This document shows, in pieces, positions 10,287 through 19,843 of a DNA stretch of 64,000 nucleotides. The stretch comes from Seonamhaeicola algicola (lineage in GTDB: Bacteria; Bacteroidota; Bacteroidia; Flavobacteriales; Flavobacteriaceae). The position numbers and the translations under genes were made by a program. Location of the stretch: the NCBI RefSeq assembly GCF_007997385.1, contig NZ_VOSC01000019.1, positions 265,864 to 329,863 of the forward strand. Direction: 5' to 3'. Below the pieces are notes generated by a model. That model saw only the letters and a list, made by a program, of their open reading frames with translations, was not told the DNA's origin and made no database searches. Within the stretch, counting starts at the first letter, position 1, and the number at the start of each line of letters is the position of its first letter.

Positions 10287-10988
10287 GTGTCTAATAAAGT
10301 TTTATCAAATAAAGACAACCTTCAAGTTATTTATGAAGATAATCACATCATCATTATAAATAAACGTGCTGGCGATATTGTTCAAGGCGATAAAACCGGT
10401 GATACCCCTTTAAGTGATGTTGTAAAAAATTATATTAAAGACAAATACAACAAACCCGGTAATGTGTTTTTAGGCACTGTACACCGTTTAGATAGGCCAA
10501 CTACAGGCATTGTAATTTTTGCCAAAACTAGTAAAGCTTTAACACGGTTAAATAAATTGTTTGTTTCAAAAGGTATTGAAAAAACTTATTGGGCTGTAGT
10601 TAATAACGCCCCTTCAAAACCTAAAGGCACACTAATTAACTGGCTAAAAAAGAACCCTAAAAACAATAAATCTTACGCCCACAAAACCGAAGTAAAAGAT
10701 AGCAAAAAGGCCATTCTTCATTATAAATTATTAAAAGAATTAGATAATTATTGCTTACTTGAAGTTAATTTAGAAACAGGAAGACATCATCAAATTAGGT
10801 GTCAGCTCTCAAATATTGGTTGCATTATTAAAGGCGATTTAAAATACGGTGCACAACGCAGTAATAAAGATGCCAGCATACATTTACATGCCAGAAAAAT
10901 ACAATTTGAACATCCTGTTTCAAAAGAAAACTTACAAATAATTGCGCCTTTACCAAATGATACTGTTTGGGCTGCTTGTTCTAACTAA
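10287..10988 (+). CDS. RluA-family RNA pseudouridine synthase
   Basis: 233 residues from a GTG start; the frame has no ATG that keeps the conserved IYEDNHIIIINKRAGD segment. The catalytic motif HRLDRPTTGIVIFAKT (Asp69) and the binding segment ETGRHHQIRCQLS are both intact. It isomerises uridine to pseudouridine in rRNA or tRNA. There is no S4 domain at the N-terminus, so it is the compact form, and the target position cannot be inferred. It sits 27 bases ahead of the aldehyde dehydrogenase. Confidence 0.9.
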   Translation: MSNKVLSNKDNLQVIYEDNHIIIINKRAGDIVQGDKTGDTPLSDVVKNYIKDKYNKPGNVFLGTVHRLDRPTTGIVIFAKTSKALTRLNKLFVSKGIEKTYWAVVNNAPSKPKGTLINWLKKNPKNNKSYAHKTEVKDSKKAILHYKLLKELDNYCLLEVNLETGRHHQIRCQLSNIGCIIKGDLKYGAQRSNKDASIHLHARKIQFEHPVSKENLQIIAPLPNDTVWAACSN

Positions 10989-11015
10989 TTTCTTATATTT
11001 AAAGAAAAAGTTTTA

Positions 11016-12395
11016 ATGAACATTCCTGAAATAATCAATGCCCAAAAAGCATTTTTTAAAACGCAACAAACTAAAAACGTTGCTTACAGATTACAATTAT
11101 TAAAAGCCTTAAAAGCTGAAATAATTGCTAACGAAGATGCTATTTATACAGCACTGAATAATGATTTCAAAAAACCAAAATTTGAAAGCTTTTTAAGTGA
11201 ATATGGTTTGGTTATTTCGGCATTAAATTTAAGTATTAAAAACTTAAAAAAATGGGCTAAACCACAACGTGTTAAGGCATCAATACTTATGTTTTCTTCA
11301 AAAGATTACATTTACAATGAACCCTACGGTACCGTACTTGTAATTGGCCCATGGAACTACCCGTTTTTACTGGCTTTAGAGCCTCTTATAATGGCCATAG
11401 CCGCTGGTAATACTGTTATTTTAAAACCTAGTGAACTTACCATAAACACATCAAACTTAATTGAAAAAATTATAACAAAAGTATTTCCTGAAACTGTTGT
11501 TAAAACAATACAAGGTGGTGTTGATACTTCTACAGAATTACTTGCCCAAAGATGGGATTATATTTTTTTTACAGGAAGCGTACCAGTTGGTAAAATTGTA
11601 GCTAAAGCAGCTGCTAAACATTTAACACCTGTAACCCTAGAATTGGGAGGAAAATCGCCGTGTATTATCGACCAAACCGTCAATTTAAAACTTACTGCTA
11701 AACGCATTGTTTGGGGTAAATTTTTAAATGGCGGTCAAACATGTGTAGCTGCAGATTATGTTATTGTACATAAAGCCATTAAAAATGATTTTGTAGAAGC
11801 TTTAATAACCGAAATTAAAAATGCCTATGGTGAAAATGTAGAGTTTTCAGAGGATTTCCCAAGAATAATTAATGAAAAAAACACCAAACGGTTAGCAAAC
11901 ATGCTAAATGGCGCAAACATACTTTATGGTGGAAATGTTGCTATTAATAAATGCTATGTCTCCCCTACTTTAGTGGCTGTTAATGACATGAATACTCCTT
12001 TAATGAAAGAGGAAATTTTTGGACCTATACTTCCTATTTTAACTTATGAAACTGAAACTGACATTGAAAACATTATTTGGCATTATGAAAAACCATTAGC
12101 TTTTTACATATTTTCAAACAACAAAACATTTGTAGAAAATACTTTAGCTAAATTTGAATTTGGTGGTGGTGTTGTTAATGATTTATTGATTCATTTAGCT
12201 AACCATAAATTACCTTTTGGTGGTGTTGGGCATAGTGGTATTGGCGCGTATCATGGAAAACATGGTTTTGATACCTTTACCCACAAAAAAGCTATAGTTA
12301 AACGAGGTAATTGGATAGATCCGCCGGTGCGTTACGCGCCCTACTCTTCTAAAAAATTTAAGCTATTAAAAACTATGTTTAAATGGTTTGGATAG
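11016..12395 (+). CDS. NAD(P)-dependent aldehyde dehydrogenase (class 3-like)
   Basis: 459 residues, the short class-3 type without an N-terminal extension. Motifs are VLVIGPWNYPFLLALEP, GNTVILKPSE, the NAD loop FTGSVPVGKIV, LELGGKSPC with Glu209, and NGGQTCVAADYV with the catalytic Cys243. It oxidises aldehydes, often aliphatic or lipid-derived, to acids. A hydrophobic tail (KFKLLKTMFKWFG) could allow membrane association. The natural substrate is not determinable. Confidence 0.92.
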   Translation: MNIPEIINAQKAFFKTQQTKNVAYRLQLLKALKAEIIANEDAIYTALNNDFKKPKFESFLSEYGLVISALNLSIKNLKKWAKPQRVKASILMFSSKDYIYNEPYGTVLVIGPWNYPFLLALEPLIMAIAAGNTVILKPSELTINTSNLIEKIITKVFPETVVKTIQGGVDTSTELLAQRWDYIFFTGSVPVGKIVAKAAAKHLTPVTLELGGKSPCIIDQTVNLKLTAKRIVWGKFLNGGQTCVAADYVIVHKAIKNDFVEALITEIKNAYGENVEFSEDFPRIINEKNTKRLANMLNGANILYGGNVAINKCYVSPTLVAVNDMNTPLMKEEIFGPILPILTYETETDIENIIWHYEKPLAFYIFSNNKTFVENTLAKFEFGGGVVNDLLIHLANHKLPFGGVGHSGIGAYHGKHGFDTFTHKKAIVKRGNWIDPPVRYAPYSSKKFKLLKTMFKWFG

Positions 12396-12461
12396 GCTTT
12401 AAAAATAGTATTCATTGTTATATTGCTTAGTTAGCAATTATTTAAAAATTAACCTGTTAAA

Positions 12462-12887
12462 ATGAATTTAAAAAAAGAAGAAGAAGAAAATTTTAACCAG
12501 TTATCATATTATACCTTGACTCACAAGGACTCTTCTTTCATTCATCAACATATTGTAGATGCTTATGGAGCTCAAATAGCTAATCAAACCACTAAGAAAA
12601 TACGAACTATCTTTTCGCTAGTTGGACTTTATTTGTATTTGGAAATGGACTACACTGGAAGAAAGGTGCAAGAATTTCATACGCTAATGTCTAAAAATAA
12701 AATGGAATGGCCTAAAATAGATTTCCCAAAATATCGTGGAGAAATTGGCGTGTCAGATGTGTTAGCTACTAAGCAAGGTTTTGAAAGAGATAATATGATA
12801 CGAAATTGGTGTTTTTCAGTTTGGAAAGAATATGAAGAAAACAGAAATTCAATTATTGAATTAGTTAAAAAATACAACAATAAATAG
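12462..12887 (+). CDS. DUF5946-like protein of unknown function
   Basis: 141 residues, no signal peptide or membrane segment. The segment YYTLTHKDSSFIHQHIVDAYGAQ carries histidines (H26, H29 region) reminiscent of small proteins I associate with DUF5946, and KIRTIFSLVGLYLYLE follows. I recognise the pattern but no function. It stands alone downstream of the aldehyde dehydrogenase, with 66 bases between them. Confidence 0.55.
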   Translation: MNLKKEEEENFNQLSYYTLTHKDSSFIHQHIVDAYGAQIANQTTKKIRTIFSLVGLYLYLEMDYTGRKVQEFHTLMSKNKMEWPKIDFPKYRGEIGVSDVLATKQGFERDNMIRNWCFSVWKEYEENRNSIIELVKKYNNK

Positions 12888-13072
12888 GCTAAAAAATAAA
12901 AAAACTAACTACTAAAAATGCTTATAAAATTGACAAGATGTTTATAAAACCAAGAATTTCAACTAATTTCTAACTTTATATTTAATCAAAAATTCTGAGC
13001 TTCGAAATCGCCTACTTTTCATATACTATCCGTATTAACAACTTACCTAGCCTTAAATTAAGGCTATAAAAA

Positions 13073-13882
13073 TTATTCAAACGGATAATTAATTGTAAGC
13101 TCTACACCTTTACCAACTTCTGCTTGTAAATGTAATTGGGCGTTTACTAATTTTGCTCTACTTTGCATATTTAATAAACCTGCACCTTTTTGTACGGTAT
13201 TAATATTGAAACCTTTACCATTATCTTTTGCAGTAATAATAAGGTTGTCTGGTTTATAATTTAATGTGATATTTAGGTTTTCAGCTTCTGAGTATTTTAC
13301 TGAATTTGATAGAAACTCTTGTAATATTCTAAATAAAATAATTTCATGTTGCCTATTTTCAAATGGCTTTTTAGCTCCTAAAACTATTAATTCGGCTTTA
13401 GCAAACTTCATCTTTTTTAAACGTTTTAATTCGTTATCAATAGATTTTTCAAAACCTATATTTAAAACAACTTCATTATTTAACGTTCTTGATAATTGGC
13501 GTACTTCATGCAAACTTTGGCTTAAAGCATCACTAGTGTCTTTAAATTTATTTCTTAAATCTTCATCTGCTTGCATTTTTAAAATACTCAATTGCATGCT
13601 TGCAAATGATAGTAACTGCCCTACATTGTCATGCAATTCCCAACCTATATTTTTAAGGGTTTGTTCTTGGGTTTCGGTTTGAGCCAATACTATTTCTTTT
13701 TCAAAAGCTTGTTCTTGGGCTATTTTATCAAGTAGTAATTTATTTTTTCGTTTTAAAAACACCACAAAAAAAACAATAACTAATGAGGTTATAATTACCA
13801 AAACAGCAATCATATATACTAATAAATAACGCTCTGATGCGGTACTTGCTAATTGTTCAGTAGTTTGAAGTATAACACACAT
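13073..13882 (-). CDS. Sensor histidine kinase (HisKA_3 / NarL-partner type)
   Basis: 269 residues. One membrane helix lies at about 20-44 after a short N-terminal extension, then a cytoplasmic coiled region and the H-box IGWELHDNVGQLLSFA (His84). The ATPase part has the N-box FLSNSVKYSEAEN and the G-box DNGKGFN, ending VGKGVELTINYPFE. There is no periplasmic sensor domain, so signals may come through membrane partners. It is the last gene of a three-gene minus-strand operon (14636, 13913, 13073). No LuxR-type response regulator is adjacent, which is unusual for this type. Confidence 0.88.
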   Translation of the reverse strand: MCVILQTTEQLASTASERYLLVYMIAVLVIITSLVIVFFVVFLKRKNKLLLDKIAQEQAFEKEIVLAQTETQEQTLKNIGWELHDNVGQLLSFASMQLSILKMQADEDLRNKFKDTSDALSQSLHEVRQLSRTLNNEVVLNIGFEKSIDNELKRLKKMKFAKAELIVLGAKKPFENRQHEIILFRILQEFLSNSVKYSEAENLNITLNYKPDNLIITAKDNGKGFNINTVQKGAGLLNMQSRAKLVNAQLHLQAEVGKGVELTINYPFE

Positions 13883-13912
13883 AAATGTATTTTTTTAAGT
13901 TACAAAGTTTTA

Positions 13913-14629
13913 CTAAACCTCTGTAGTTTTGTCTTCTGGTTTGCAAAATATTAAGGCGAAGGTAAAGGTACTGTACATTATAATGTTTGATAAAATATAA
14001 ATTAATCGTCTTATTCCTATATAAACCATATCTCTATGAGACATATAAATATCAAAAAAAACAATAGGTGTTATTATAAGCCACCATATAAAAATAGCTG
14101 CACTAATATAAAAATTCATTGACTTATAAAATGTTAGAATTCTATCTGATAATAGTGTTTCTATAAAATAGAATACGGAACACAGAAATACTATAATAGC
14201 TCCTAAAATACTTATCCAAGGTAAATATTGCTTAAAAAAAGCTTTAAAGTTAAAAAGGATGTAAGATACTGAAAACAGTAAAAACAAAATTGTACTATAC
14301 TTAAGTATGCTTTTAAATTTTTTATTGGTTAATATTTTGTTGTAATAAAAAGCAAAAAAAATAATGGCCCCAATATTCCAAAATAACGTTGACCACCAAT
14401 AACTTTTTTCTAACAATGTGCCTTTAAGAAAACTTAAAAAGGTTTTTGAACGAACAAGCAAAGGATACCAGTTTAAAATATCACAAATAGTTAAGGCTAT
14501 TAAAAAAAAAATAAAGTATTTAATAGTTAAATGCTTGTATTTAGAAAATAAAAACACACCAGTTAAAGCAGCTATTGCTTCAACAGAGTGTGTAATTATA
14601 ATATAATTTTTTAAAAGAAATTCTTCCAC
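13913..14629 (-). CDS. Seven-helix integral membrane protein, unknown function
   Basis: 238 residues with about seven hydrophobic helices spread over the whole length, beginning IIITHSVEAIAALTGVFLFSKY and ending in a short charged tail (CKPEDKTTEV). I do not recognise a family. It lies between a small anchored protein and the sensor kinase in one operon (gaps of 6 and 30 bases), so it may supply the sensing module that the kinase lacks; that is inference from position only. Confidence 0.6.
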   Translation of the reverse strand: MEEFLLKNYIIITHSVEAIAALTGVFLFSKYKHLTIKYFIFFLIALTICDILNWYPLLVRSKTFLSFLKGTLLEKSYWWSTLFWNIGAIIFFAFYYNKILTNKKFKSILKYSTILFLLFSVSYILFNFKAFFKQYLPWISILGAIIVFLCSVFYFIETLLSDRILTFYKSMNFYISAAIFIWWLIITPIVFFDIYMSHRDMVYIGIRRLIYILSNIIMYSTFTFALIFCKPEDKTTEV

Positions 14630-14635
14630 AGAAAT

Positions 14636-15148
14636 TTAAGGATAAGGTTCTCCTCCACCGCCTCCATTGTTTAAAGGTGGTATTGGTAATTTACCATCGT
14701 CTTGGGCAAAATTATAAAAACTACTAGCTTTAGATGTATTTTTAACACCTGTAGGTACTATAAATAAAGTATTTCTGTTTTTTTTCTTCGGGTTTAAATT
14801 TTTACCATAGTTACCCATATAAACAGTAATACCTGTCATTTTAAACCCTAAAGTATCAGCTTTAGCTTCAGCATATGCTAAATATTCTTTTACAACATCT
14901 AGAGACCATGCTACATTAGTTGTTATTTTACGTGGCCCTTCAACATCTATTAAAGAATCTATCTCTGTTGGATTGTTTTTTTGCCAATTTTTAAACAAAC
15001 TTGTTGCTTCAGCCACAGAAATAGTGTCTTTTGGTGCTTTTTCTGAAATATGATTATTGTTCATATTATCTGCGTTTCTTGGGCAAAAAAAGTATGTTAG
15101 TAAAGCGCCTATTACCAAGCCCAAAAGAAGTATTATAAAATTCTTCAT
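14636..15148 (-). CDS. Membrane-anchored hypothetical protein with Gly-rich tail
   Basis: 170 residues. A single N-terminal helix (FIILLLGLVIGALLTYFF) anchors or exports the protein; a Cys directly after it (FFC) is not a typical lipobox. The soluble part contains ISVAEATSLFKNWQKNNP and NVAWSLDVVKEYLAYAEAKA, and the end is PPLNNGGGGGEPYP. No known domain is recognised. As first gene of the kinase operon it may be an envelope partner of the signalling proteins. Confidence 0.6.
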   Translation of the reverse strand: MKNFIILLLGLVIGALLTYFFCPRNADNMNNNHISEKAPKDTISVAEATSLFKNWQKNNPTEIDSLIDVEGPRKITTNVAWSLDVVKEYLAYAEAKADTLGFKMTGITVYMGNYGKNLNPKKKNRNTLFIVPTGVKNTSKASSFYNFAQDDGKLPIPPLNNGGGGGEPYP

Positions 15149-15239
15149 AAATTAAAATTATTTTAGTTAATAGCATAAGGGCTAAATGTACTAATTTTTT
15201 TAAATATTGAAATAATTAAGTAGCATATACTATACTTAT

Positions 15240-15866
15240 TTAGCCTGGAAAACCCAACATACTCCCCATGCCTACAGTAAACAACCAACAGCCATATAAT
15301 GCATGTTCTATTGAAACCAGAAGCGTAGAATTAGTTTTTTTATAAGTATATGAAAACAATAAGCCTCCTAAAAAAGTTAACACCAATACCAATATATTTT
15401 TAAAAAGTAAATGTGCTAAAGCAAAAACTACGGCATTTACTAATAAAAATAATTGTGTGTTTTTAACTAAACTTTTATAACGATTAAAAAAGAATGTACG
15501 ATAAATTACTTCTTGTGGATAAACCGATAAAAATGTATAAACAAATAAAATAAACACATACAGTTTTGGCTTATTAAGTAACACGTAAAACAACGCATTC
15601 TTATTAGTAATCCATACAAAAATGGTAGTTATAAAAGCTATTATTAAAAACTTTATAAACGTTTGTTTAATGAAACGTTTCCAATTTAAATTTTGGGCTA
15701 TTTTAAATTTTAAACCTTCTACTTTAAGTAATACAAATATCACATACACAAAGCCTAAAACACCTAAAGCAAACTTAACTAAGGGTAAATAATTCCATGT
15801 AAAACTTACTGGTATTAGTATAAAAATAATAAGGCATTCAATGTATTTATAAATAGCCGTTTTCAT
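15240..15866 (-). CDS. CPBP-family intramembrane metalloprotease
   Basis: 208 residues with about six membrane helices. The family motifs are present: YPQEVIYRTFFFNRY (motif 1, QExxxR in place of EExxxR), FALAHLLF (motif 2, FxxxH) and EHALYG. Such CAAX/bacteriocin-processing proteases cleave within the inner membrane; in Bacteroidota the substrates are mostly unknown. The gene lies four bases after the Lrp regulator on the same strand and is probably co-transcribed. Confidence 0.8.
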   Translation of the reverse strand: MKTAIYKYIECLIIFILIPVSFTWNYLPLVKFALGVLGFVYVIFVLLKVEGLKFKIAQNLNWKRFIKQTFIKFLIIAFITTIFVWITNKNALFYVLLNKPKLYVFILFVYTFLSVYPQEVIYRTFFFNRYKSLVKNTQLFLLVNAVVFALAHLLFKNILVLVLTFLGGLLFSYTYKKTNSTLLVSIEHALYGCWLFTVGMGSMLGFPG

Positions 15867-15869
15867 AAT

Positions 15870-16328
15870 TTAAAAATTAATAGCTGTAGTGTGTTTTACT
15901 TCATTTATTACAAACATACTATGTGTACTGCCAATATGCCTTATTGTTGTTAATTTTTTAACCATAAATTCTCTAAAAGCAGCCATATCACTTACTAAAA
16001 CTTTTAGTAGGTAATCATAATCGCCACTCAAATGGTAACATTCTAAAACTTCATTTAGTTGGTTTACTTCTTTTTCAAAACTAACCACATATTCTTGTGT
16101 GTGCTGTATCAATTTTACATGGCAATACACGCTAAAATTTTTAGCAACTTTTTCTTTGTTTAGTAATGCTACGTAGCTTTTAATAAATCCGCCTCTTTCT
16201 AGTTTTTTTATGCGCTCATAAACAGCAGTTACAGATAAGTTTAATTTGTTTGAAAGCTCTTTGTTTGTTTGTTTACTATCGGCTTGTAAAAGCTCTAACA
16301 GTTTTTTATCTATTGTATCAAACACCAT
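15870..16328 (-). CDS. Lrp/AsnC-family transcriptional regulator
   Basis: 152 residues: N-terminal helix-turn-helix (DTIDKKLLELLQADSKQTNKELSNKLNLS) and C-terminal RAM ligand-binding domain (ECYHLSGDYDYLLKVLVSD). It is divergent from the methionine gamma-lyase-like gene across 156 bases, the usual arrangement when an Lrp protein senses an amino acid and controls the enzyme for it. The effector is inferred, not seen. Confidence 0.92.
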   Translation of the reverse strand: MVFDTIDKKLLELLQADSKQTNKELSNKLNLSVTAVYERIKKLERGGFIKSYVALLNKEKVAKNFSVYCHVKLIQHTQEYVVSFEKEVNQLNEVLECYHLSGDYDYLLKVLVSDMAAFREFMVKKLTTIRHIGSTHSMFVINEVKHTTAINF

Positions 16329-16484
16329 AGTTGAAAATTTTTCGGTTTAAAGTAACTTAAAATTAATATACAGAATATTTTTCACAATAAAACAAAAAAT
16401 TAAGATTTATTTAAACCTAAAACACAATACTATTGATAAATAGACTTTAAATTCTCAATTTTACTTAAAATAAAACATAATAAC

Positions 16485-17684
16485 ATGAGTTTTAAACCAG
16501 CAAATAACATACAAGATTTACAATATTTTGGCGAATTTGGAGGCGTAAATCCTTCCATTTCAGATTCATCAACCTATACATTTCTTTCAGCTAAAACAAT
16601 GTTTGACACCTTTGAGGGAAATGCCGATGGCTGCTACTTATATTCCAGACACTCATCGCCTTCAAATTTATATTTAGGTGAAGCTTTAGCTGCAATGGAA
16701 GGCACTGAAACCGCCAATGTTGCGGCTTCTGGCATGGGTGCTATTACAGCTACTTTAATGCAACTTTGCAATGCCGGAGACCATATTATTTCTAGTAGAA
16801 CTATTTACGGTGGCACGTACGCATTTCTTAAAAATTTTGCTCCTAAATTTAATATTGAAACAAGCTTTGTTGATATTACAAAACCCGAAAGTGTTACAGC
16901 TGCTATAACTAAAAACACTAAAGTTATTTTTTGTGAATCTGTAAGTAACCCGTTATTGGAAATAGCCAATTTAAAAACCCTCTCTGAAATAGCAAAAAAA
17001 CATAATGTAAAGCTTGTTGTTGATAATACATTTTCACCTTTATCTATTTCACCAATAAAATTAGGTGCAGACGTTGTAATACATAGTTTAACAAAATTTA
17101 TTAATGGTGCAAGTGATACTGTAGGCGGTGTAGTTTGTGGTACTCAAGCATTTATTAATGACTTAAGAAATGTAAATGATGGGGCATCAATGCTATTAGG
17201 CAGTACTATGGATAGTTTGCGTGCTGCATCAGTACTAAAAAACCTGCGCACTTTACATATTAGAATGCAACAACACAGCAAAAATGCACTTTTTTTAGCT
17301 GAAAAATTTGAAGCCAACGGACTAAAAACGGTGTATCCTGGATTAAAATCGCATCCTGCACATAAACTATTCAAATCTCAAATGAACGAAGAATATGGCT
17401 TTGGAGGTATGTTAACCATTGATGTTGGCTCTTTAGAAAAAGCAAATGAACTTATGGAAATGATGCAACAAAAAAACCTTGGCTATTTGGCAGTAAGTTT
17501 AGGCTTTTATAAAACGTTATTTAGTGCTCCCGGAACATCAACATCATCTGAAATACCTGAAGAAGAACAAAAACAAATGGGATTAACCGATGGTTTAATA
17601 CGTTTTTCAATTGGTTTAGATGCTGATATTGACAGAACCTACAACATGATGAAACATTGTATGGAATTCCTTAATATTTTATAA
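16485..17684 (+). CDS. Cys/Met-metabolism PLP enzyme, methionine gamma-lyase-like
   Basis: 399 residues of the trans-sulfuration family. Motifs are SGMGAITATLMQL, the YGGTYAF loop, VDNTFSPL with the PLP-contacting Asp, and VIHSLTKFINGASD with the PLP lysine K204. The C half carries FSAPGTSTSSEIPEEEQ and GLIRFSIGLD. Likely reactions are alpha,gamma-elimination of methionine to 2-oxobutyrate and methanethiol, or a related cystathionine lyase reaction. The divergent Lrp-type gene suggests amino-acid-responsive control. Confidence 0.88.
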   Translation: MSFKPANNIQDLQYFGEFGGVNPSISDSSTYTFLSAKTMFDTFEGNADGCYLYSRHSSPSNLYLGEALAAMEGTETANVAASGMGAITATLMQLCNAGDHIISSRTIYGGTYAFLKNFAPKFNIETSFVDITKPESVTAAITKNTKVIFCESVSNPLLEIANLKTLSEIAKKHNVKLVVDNTFSPLSISPIKLGADVVIHSLTKFINGASDTVGGVVCGTQAFINDLRNVNDGASMLLGSTMDSLRAASVLKNLRTLHIRMQQHSKNALFLAEKFEANGLKTVYPGLKSHPAHKLFKSQMNEEYGFGGMLTIDVGSLEKANELMEMMQQKNLGYLAVSLGFYKTLFSAPGTSTSSEIPEEEQKQMGLTDGLIRFSIGLDADIDRTYNMMKHCMEFLNIL

Positions 17685-17983
17685 AACTACTATTATTAAT
17701 TTTTTGAAAGATGGTTGAAGCTTGCAGTTTCAGCCATTTATTATTTCTACTAAACAAAAGTGTAGTCAATTTTTGTCGTTGAAATAATCATTAGTATTGA
17801 AATCATGCTTTTTCCTTTTTTTTAATAATTGAGAAGTGGTATCAAAAGAAAAAAAAAGGCACACCAAAACAATTAAAGCCATACTTAAAGTAAAAAAAAG
17901 CATACAGTTTGAGGGTATTGGTTACATATTTAAGACACGTAAATAACTAAAAGTCACATACTTTAATAAAAAATCTTAAATAT
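17685..17983. other. Intergenic region with one wobble-paired hairpin
   Basis: No gene is visible. An imperfect stem-loop near 17711-17738 (ATGGTTGAA against TTTCAGCCAT, with one G-U pair) follows the lyase gene and may be a weak terminator. The rest is A+T-rich and featureless to me. Confidence 0.4.
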
Positions 17984-18136
17984 TTACCTAAACGGTGTTT
18001 GCTTTTTATTTCTAGTAATATAATCAGGCGAAATTTCAAAATCGTTATCATCTTCAATGTGCGATGTATAACTATCAATGTAAAAGAAAAATCCTAGTAA
18101 AACTAAGGCTGTAATTGAAATTATTAAAAGAATCAT
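17984..18136 (-). CDS. Possible 50-residue single-pass membrane protein
   Basis: ATG at 18136 opens a 50-codon frame ending in TAA. The product begins MILLIISITALVLLGFFFYI, one complete membrane helix, followed by an acidic stretch (HIEDDNDFE) and a basic end (TRNKKQTPFR). The clean split between helix and charged cytosolic tail looks protein-like rather than random. It faces NhaC divergently. No family is recognised and expression is unproven. Confidence 0.45.
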   Translation of the reverse strand: MILLIISITALVLLGFFFYIDSYTSHIEDDNDFEISPDYITRNKKQTPFR

Positions 18137-18248
18137 AATTTGAGAGTGTTTGAGAGGCTTCTTTTAAAAGAAATTAAATTAGCAATTATACTTCAAAGCA
18201 ACAATTAAAAAGAAATTACTACTTTCACGCTAAATATAGAAATTATTT

Positions 18249-19742
18249 ATGGAAAGTCAAAACATTAAACCAAGAGAACCACAAGATGAAAACATTATAA
18301 CCAACAAAAAACTAAGCATATGGGAAGCTTTAATACCTGTTTTTGCATTGGTTATTATGCTATTCTTTAATGTTTTTTTTGTTTATGGTGATGATGCTTT
18401 AAGCGGTAGCAACCAGTTTATTTTACTTTTAGGAGCTGCTGTAGCTGCTATTGTTGGTTTTTTTAATAAAGTAACGTATGAACAAATGCTTGATGAAATT
18501 GCTGAAAATTTAAAATCTACATCGGGGGCAATTTTAATACTTTTAATGGTTGGCTCTTTAGCAGGAACATGGTTAATAAGCGGCATTATACCTACCATGA
18601 TTTATTATGGTTTACAAATTTTAAATCCTACTATATTTTTAGCAGCGTGTGTTGTTATTTGCGCCATTATATCGGTTGCAACAGGCAGTAGCTGGACCAC
18701 CTCTGCCACCGTTGGTATTGCTTTAATTGGAATAGGTGAAACCTTGGGGATTTCTTTGGGCATGACAGCCGGTGCTGTACTTTCTGGTGCTTATTTTGGT
18801 GATAAAATGTCGCCGTTAAGTGATACTACAAATTTAGCACCTGCCATGGCTGGAGGCGATTTATTTACTCACATAAAATATATGGCCTTAACCACTATAC
18901 CAACCATTGTTATTACCCTAGTTGTATTTATTATTATTGGCTTAAGTATTGATACTACAGGCACACCCGATATAACAGACAAACTAACAGCCATTAATCA
19001 GGCTTTTAATATAACACCTTGGCTATTTGTAGTACCTGTGCTTGTAATTGCTTTAATTATTAAAAAAACCCCGCCATTAGTAGCACTTTTAGTAGGCACG
19101 CTCCTTGGTGGTATTGCTGCCGTTATTGCACAACCAAATATTGTTATGGCTGTTGCCGAAACTGATAATTTAACATTTACATCGGCATATAAAGGTGTTA
19201 TGAATGCAATAACTGTTGATACTGCTGTTGAAACTTCTAGTGCAGAGTTAAACGATTTATTTTCTTCTGGTGGTATGAATGGTATGCTTGGTACCATTTG
19301 GTTAATTATTTGTGCCATGGTATTTGGTGGCGTTATGGATGCTATTGGCGCTTTATCTAGAATAAGCGAAGCATTACTACGTTTTGCGTCGTCTGTTTTT
19401 GGTTTATTTGCAAGTACTGTTGCTAGTTGTTTAGCTTTAAATTTTACAGCTTCAGACCAATATTTAGCATTAGTAGTACCAGGTAAAATGTTTAAAAAAG
19501 CTTACGAAGATAAAGGTTTAGCTCCTGAAAATTTAAGTAGAACTTTAGAAGATTCTGGAACAGTTACATCGGTTTTAATACCATGGAATACCTGTGGCGC
19601 CTACCATTCTGGGGTTTTAGGTGTTCCGGTTGTAGATTATGTGTTTTTTGCCATTTTTAACTGGTTAAGTCCGTTTATGACATTGCTTTTTGCTGCCTTC
19701 AGAATTAAAATAAAACAACTTACTTCAAAAGAAAACATGTAA
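18249..19742 (+). CDS. nhaC: Na+/H+ antiporter, NhaC family
   Basis: 497 residues, about eleven membrane helices. The conserved segments ATGSSWTTSATVGIALIGIG, GAVLSGAYFGDKMSPLSDTT and VLIPWNTCGAYHSGVLGVP are typical of NhaC. It exchanges sodium for protons across the inner membrane and supports pH and salt balance, in keeping with a marine host. It is monocistronic. Confidence 0.92.
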   Translation: MESQNIKPREPQDENIITNKKLSIWEALIPVFALVIMLFFNVFFVYGDDALSGSNQFILLLGAAVAAIVGFFNKVTYEQMLDEIAENLKSTSGAILILLMVGSLAGTWLISGIIPTMIYYGLQILNPTIFLAACVVICAIISVATGSSWTTSATVGIALIGIGETLGISLGMTAGAVLSGAYFGDKMSPLSDTTNLAPAMAGGDLFTHIKYMALTTIPTIVITLVVFIIIGLSIDTTGTPDITDKLTAINQAFNITPWLFVVPVLVIALIIKKTPPLVALLVGTLLGGIAAVIAQPNIVMAVAETDNLTFTSAYKGVMNAITVDTAVETSSAELNDLFSSGGMNGMLGTIWLIICAMVFGGVMDAIGALSRISEALLRFASSVFGLFASTVASCLALNFTASDQYLALVVPGKMFKKAYEDKGLAPENLSRTLEDSGTVTSVLIPWNTCGAYHSGVLGVPVVDYVFFAIFNWLSPFMTLLFAAFRIKIKQLTSKENM

Positions 19743-19843
19743 TTAATCTTATTATCTTAACCGATAATTTTGTTGTACATCTTTTTTATTTCATTTAAAA
19801 TTTTAACTGAGCAATATTTGTTATCAATGCTATTAACAAATTT

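Noticed and set aside
13048-13066. Terminator after the sensor kinase gene
   Set aside because: The stem TAGCCTTAA/TTAAGGCTA is real but no T-run follows on the minus strand, so I did not list it as a terminator.
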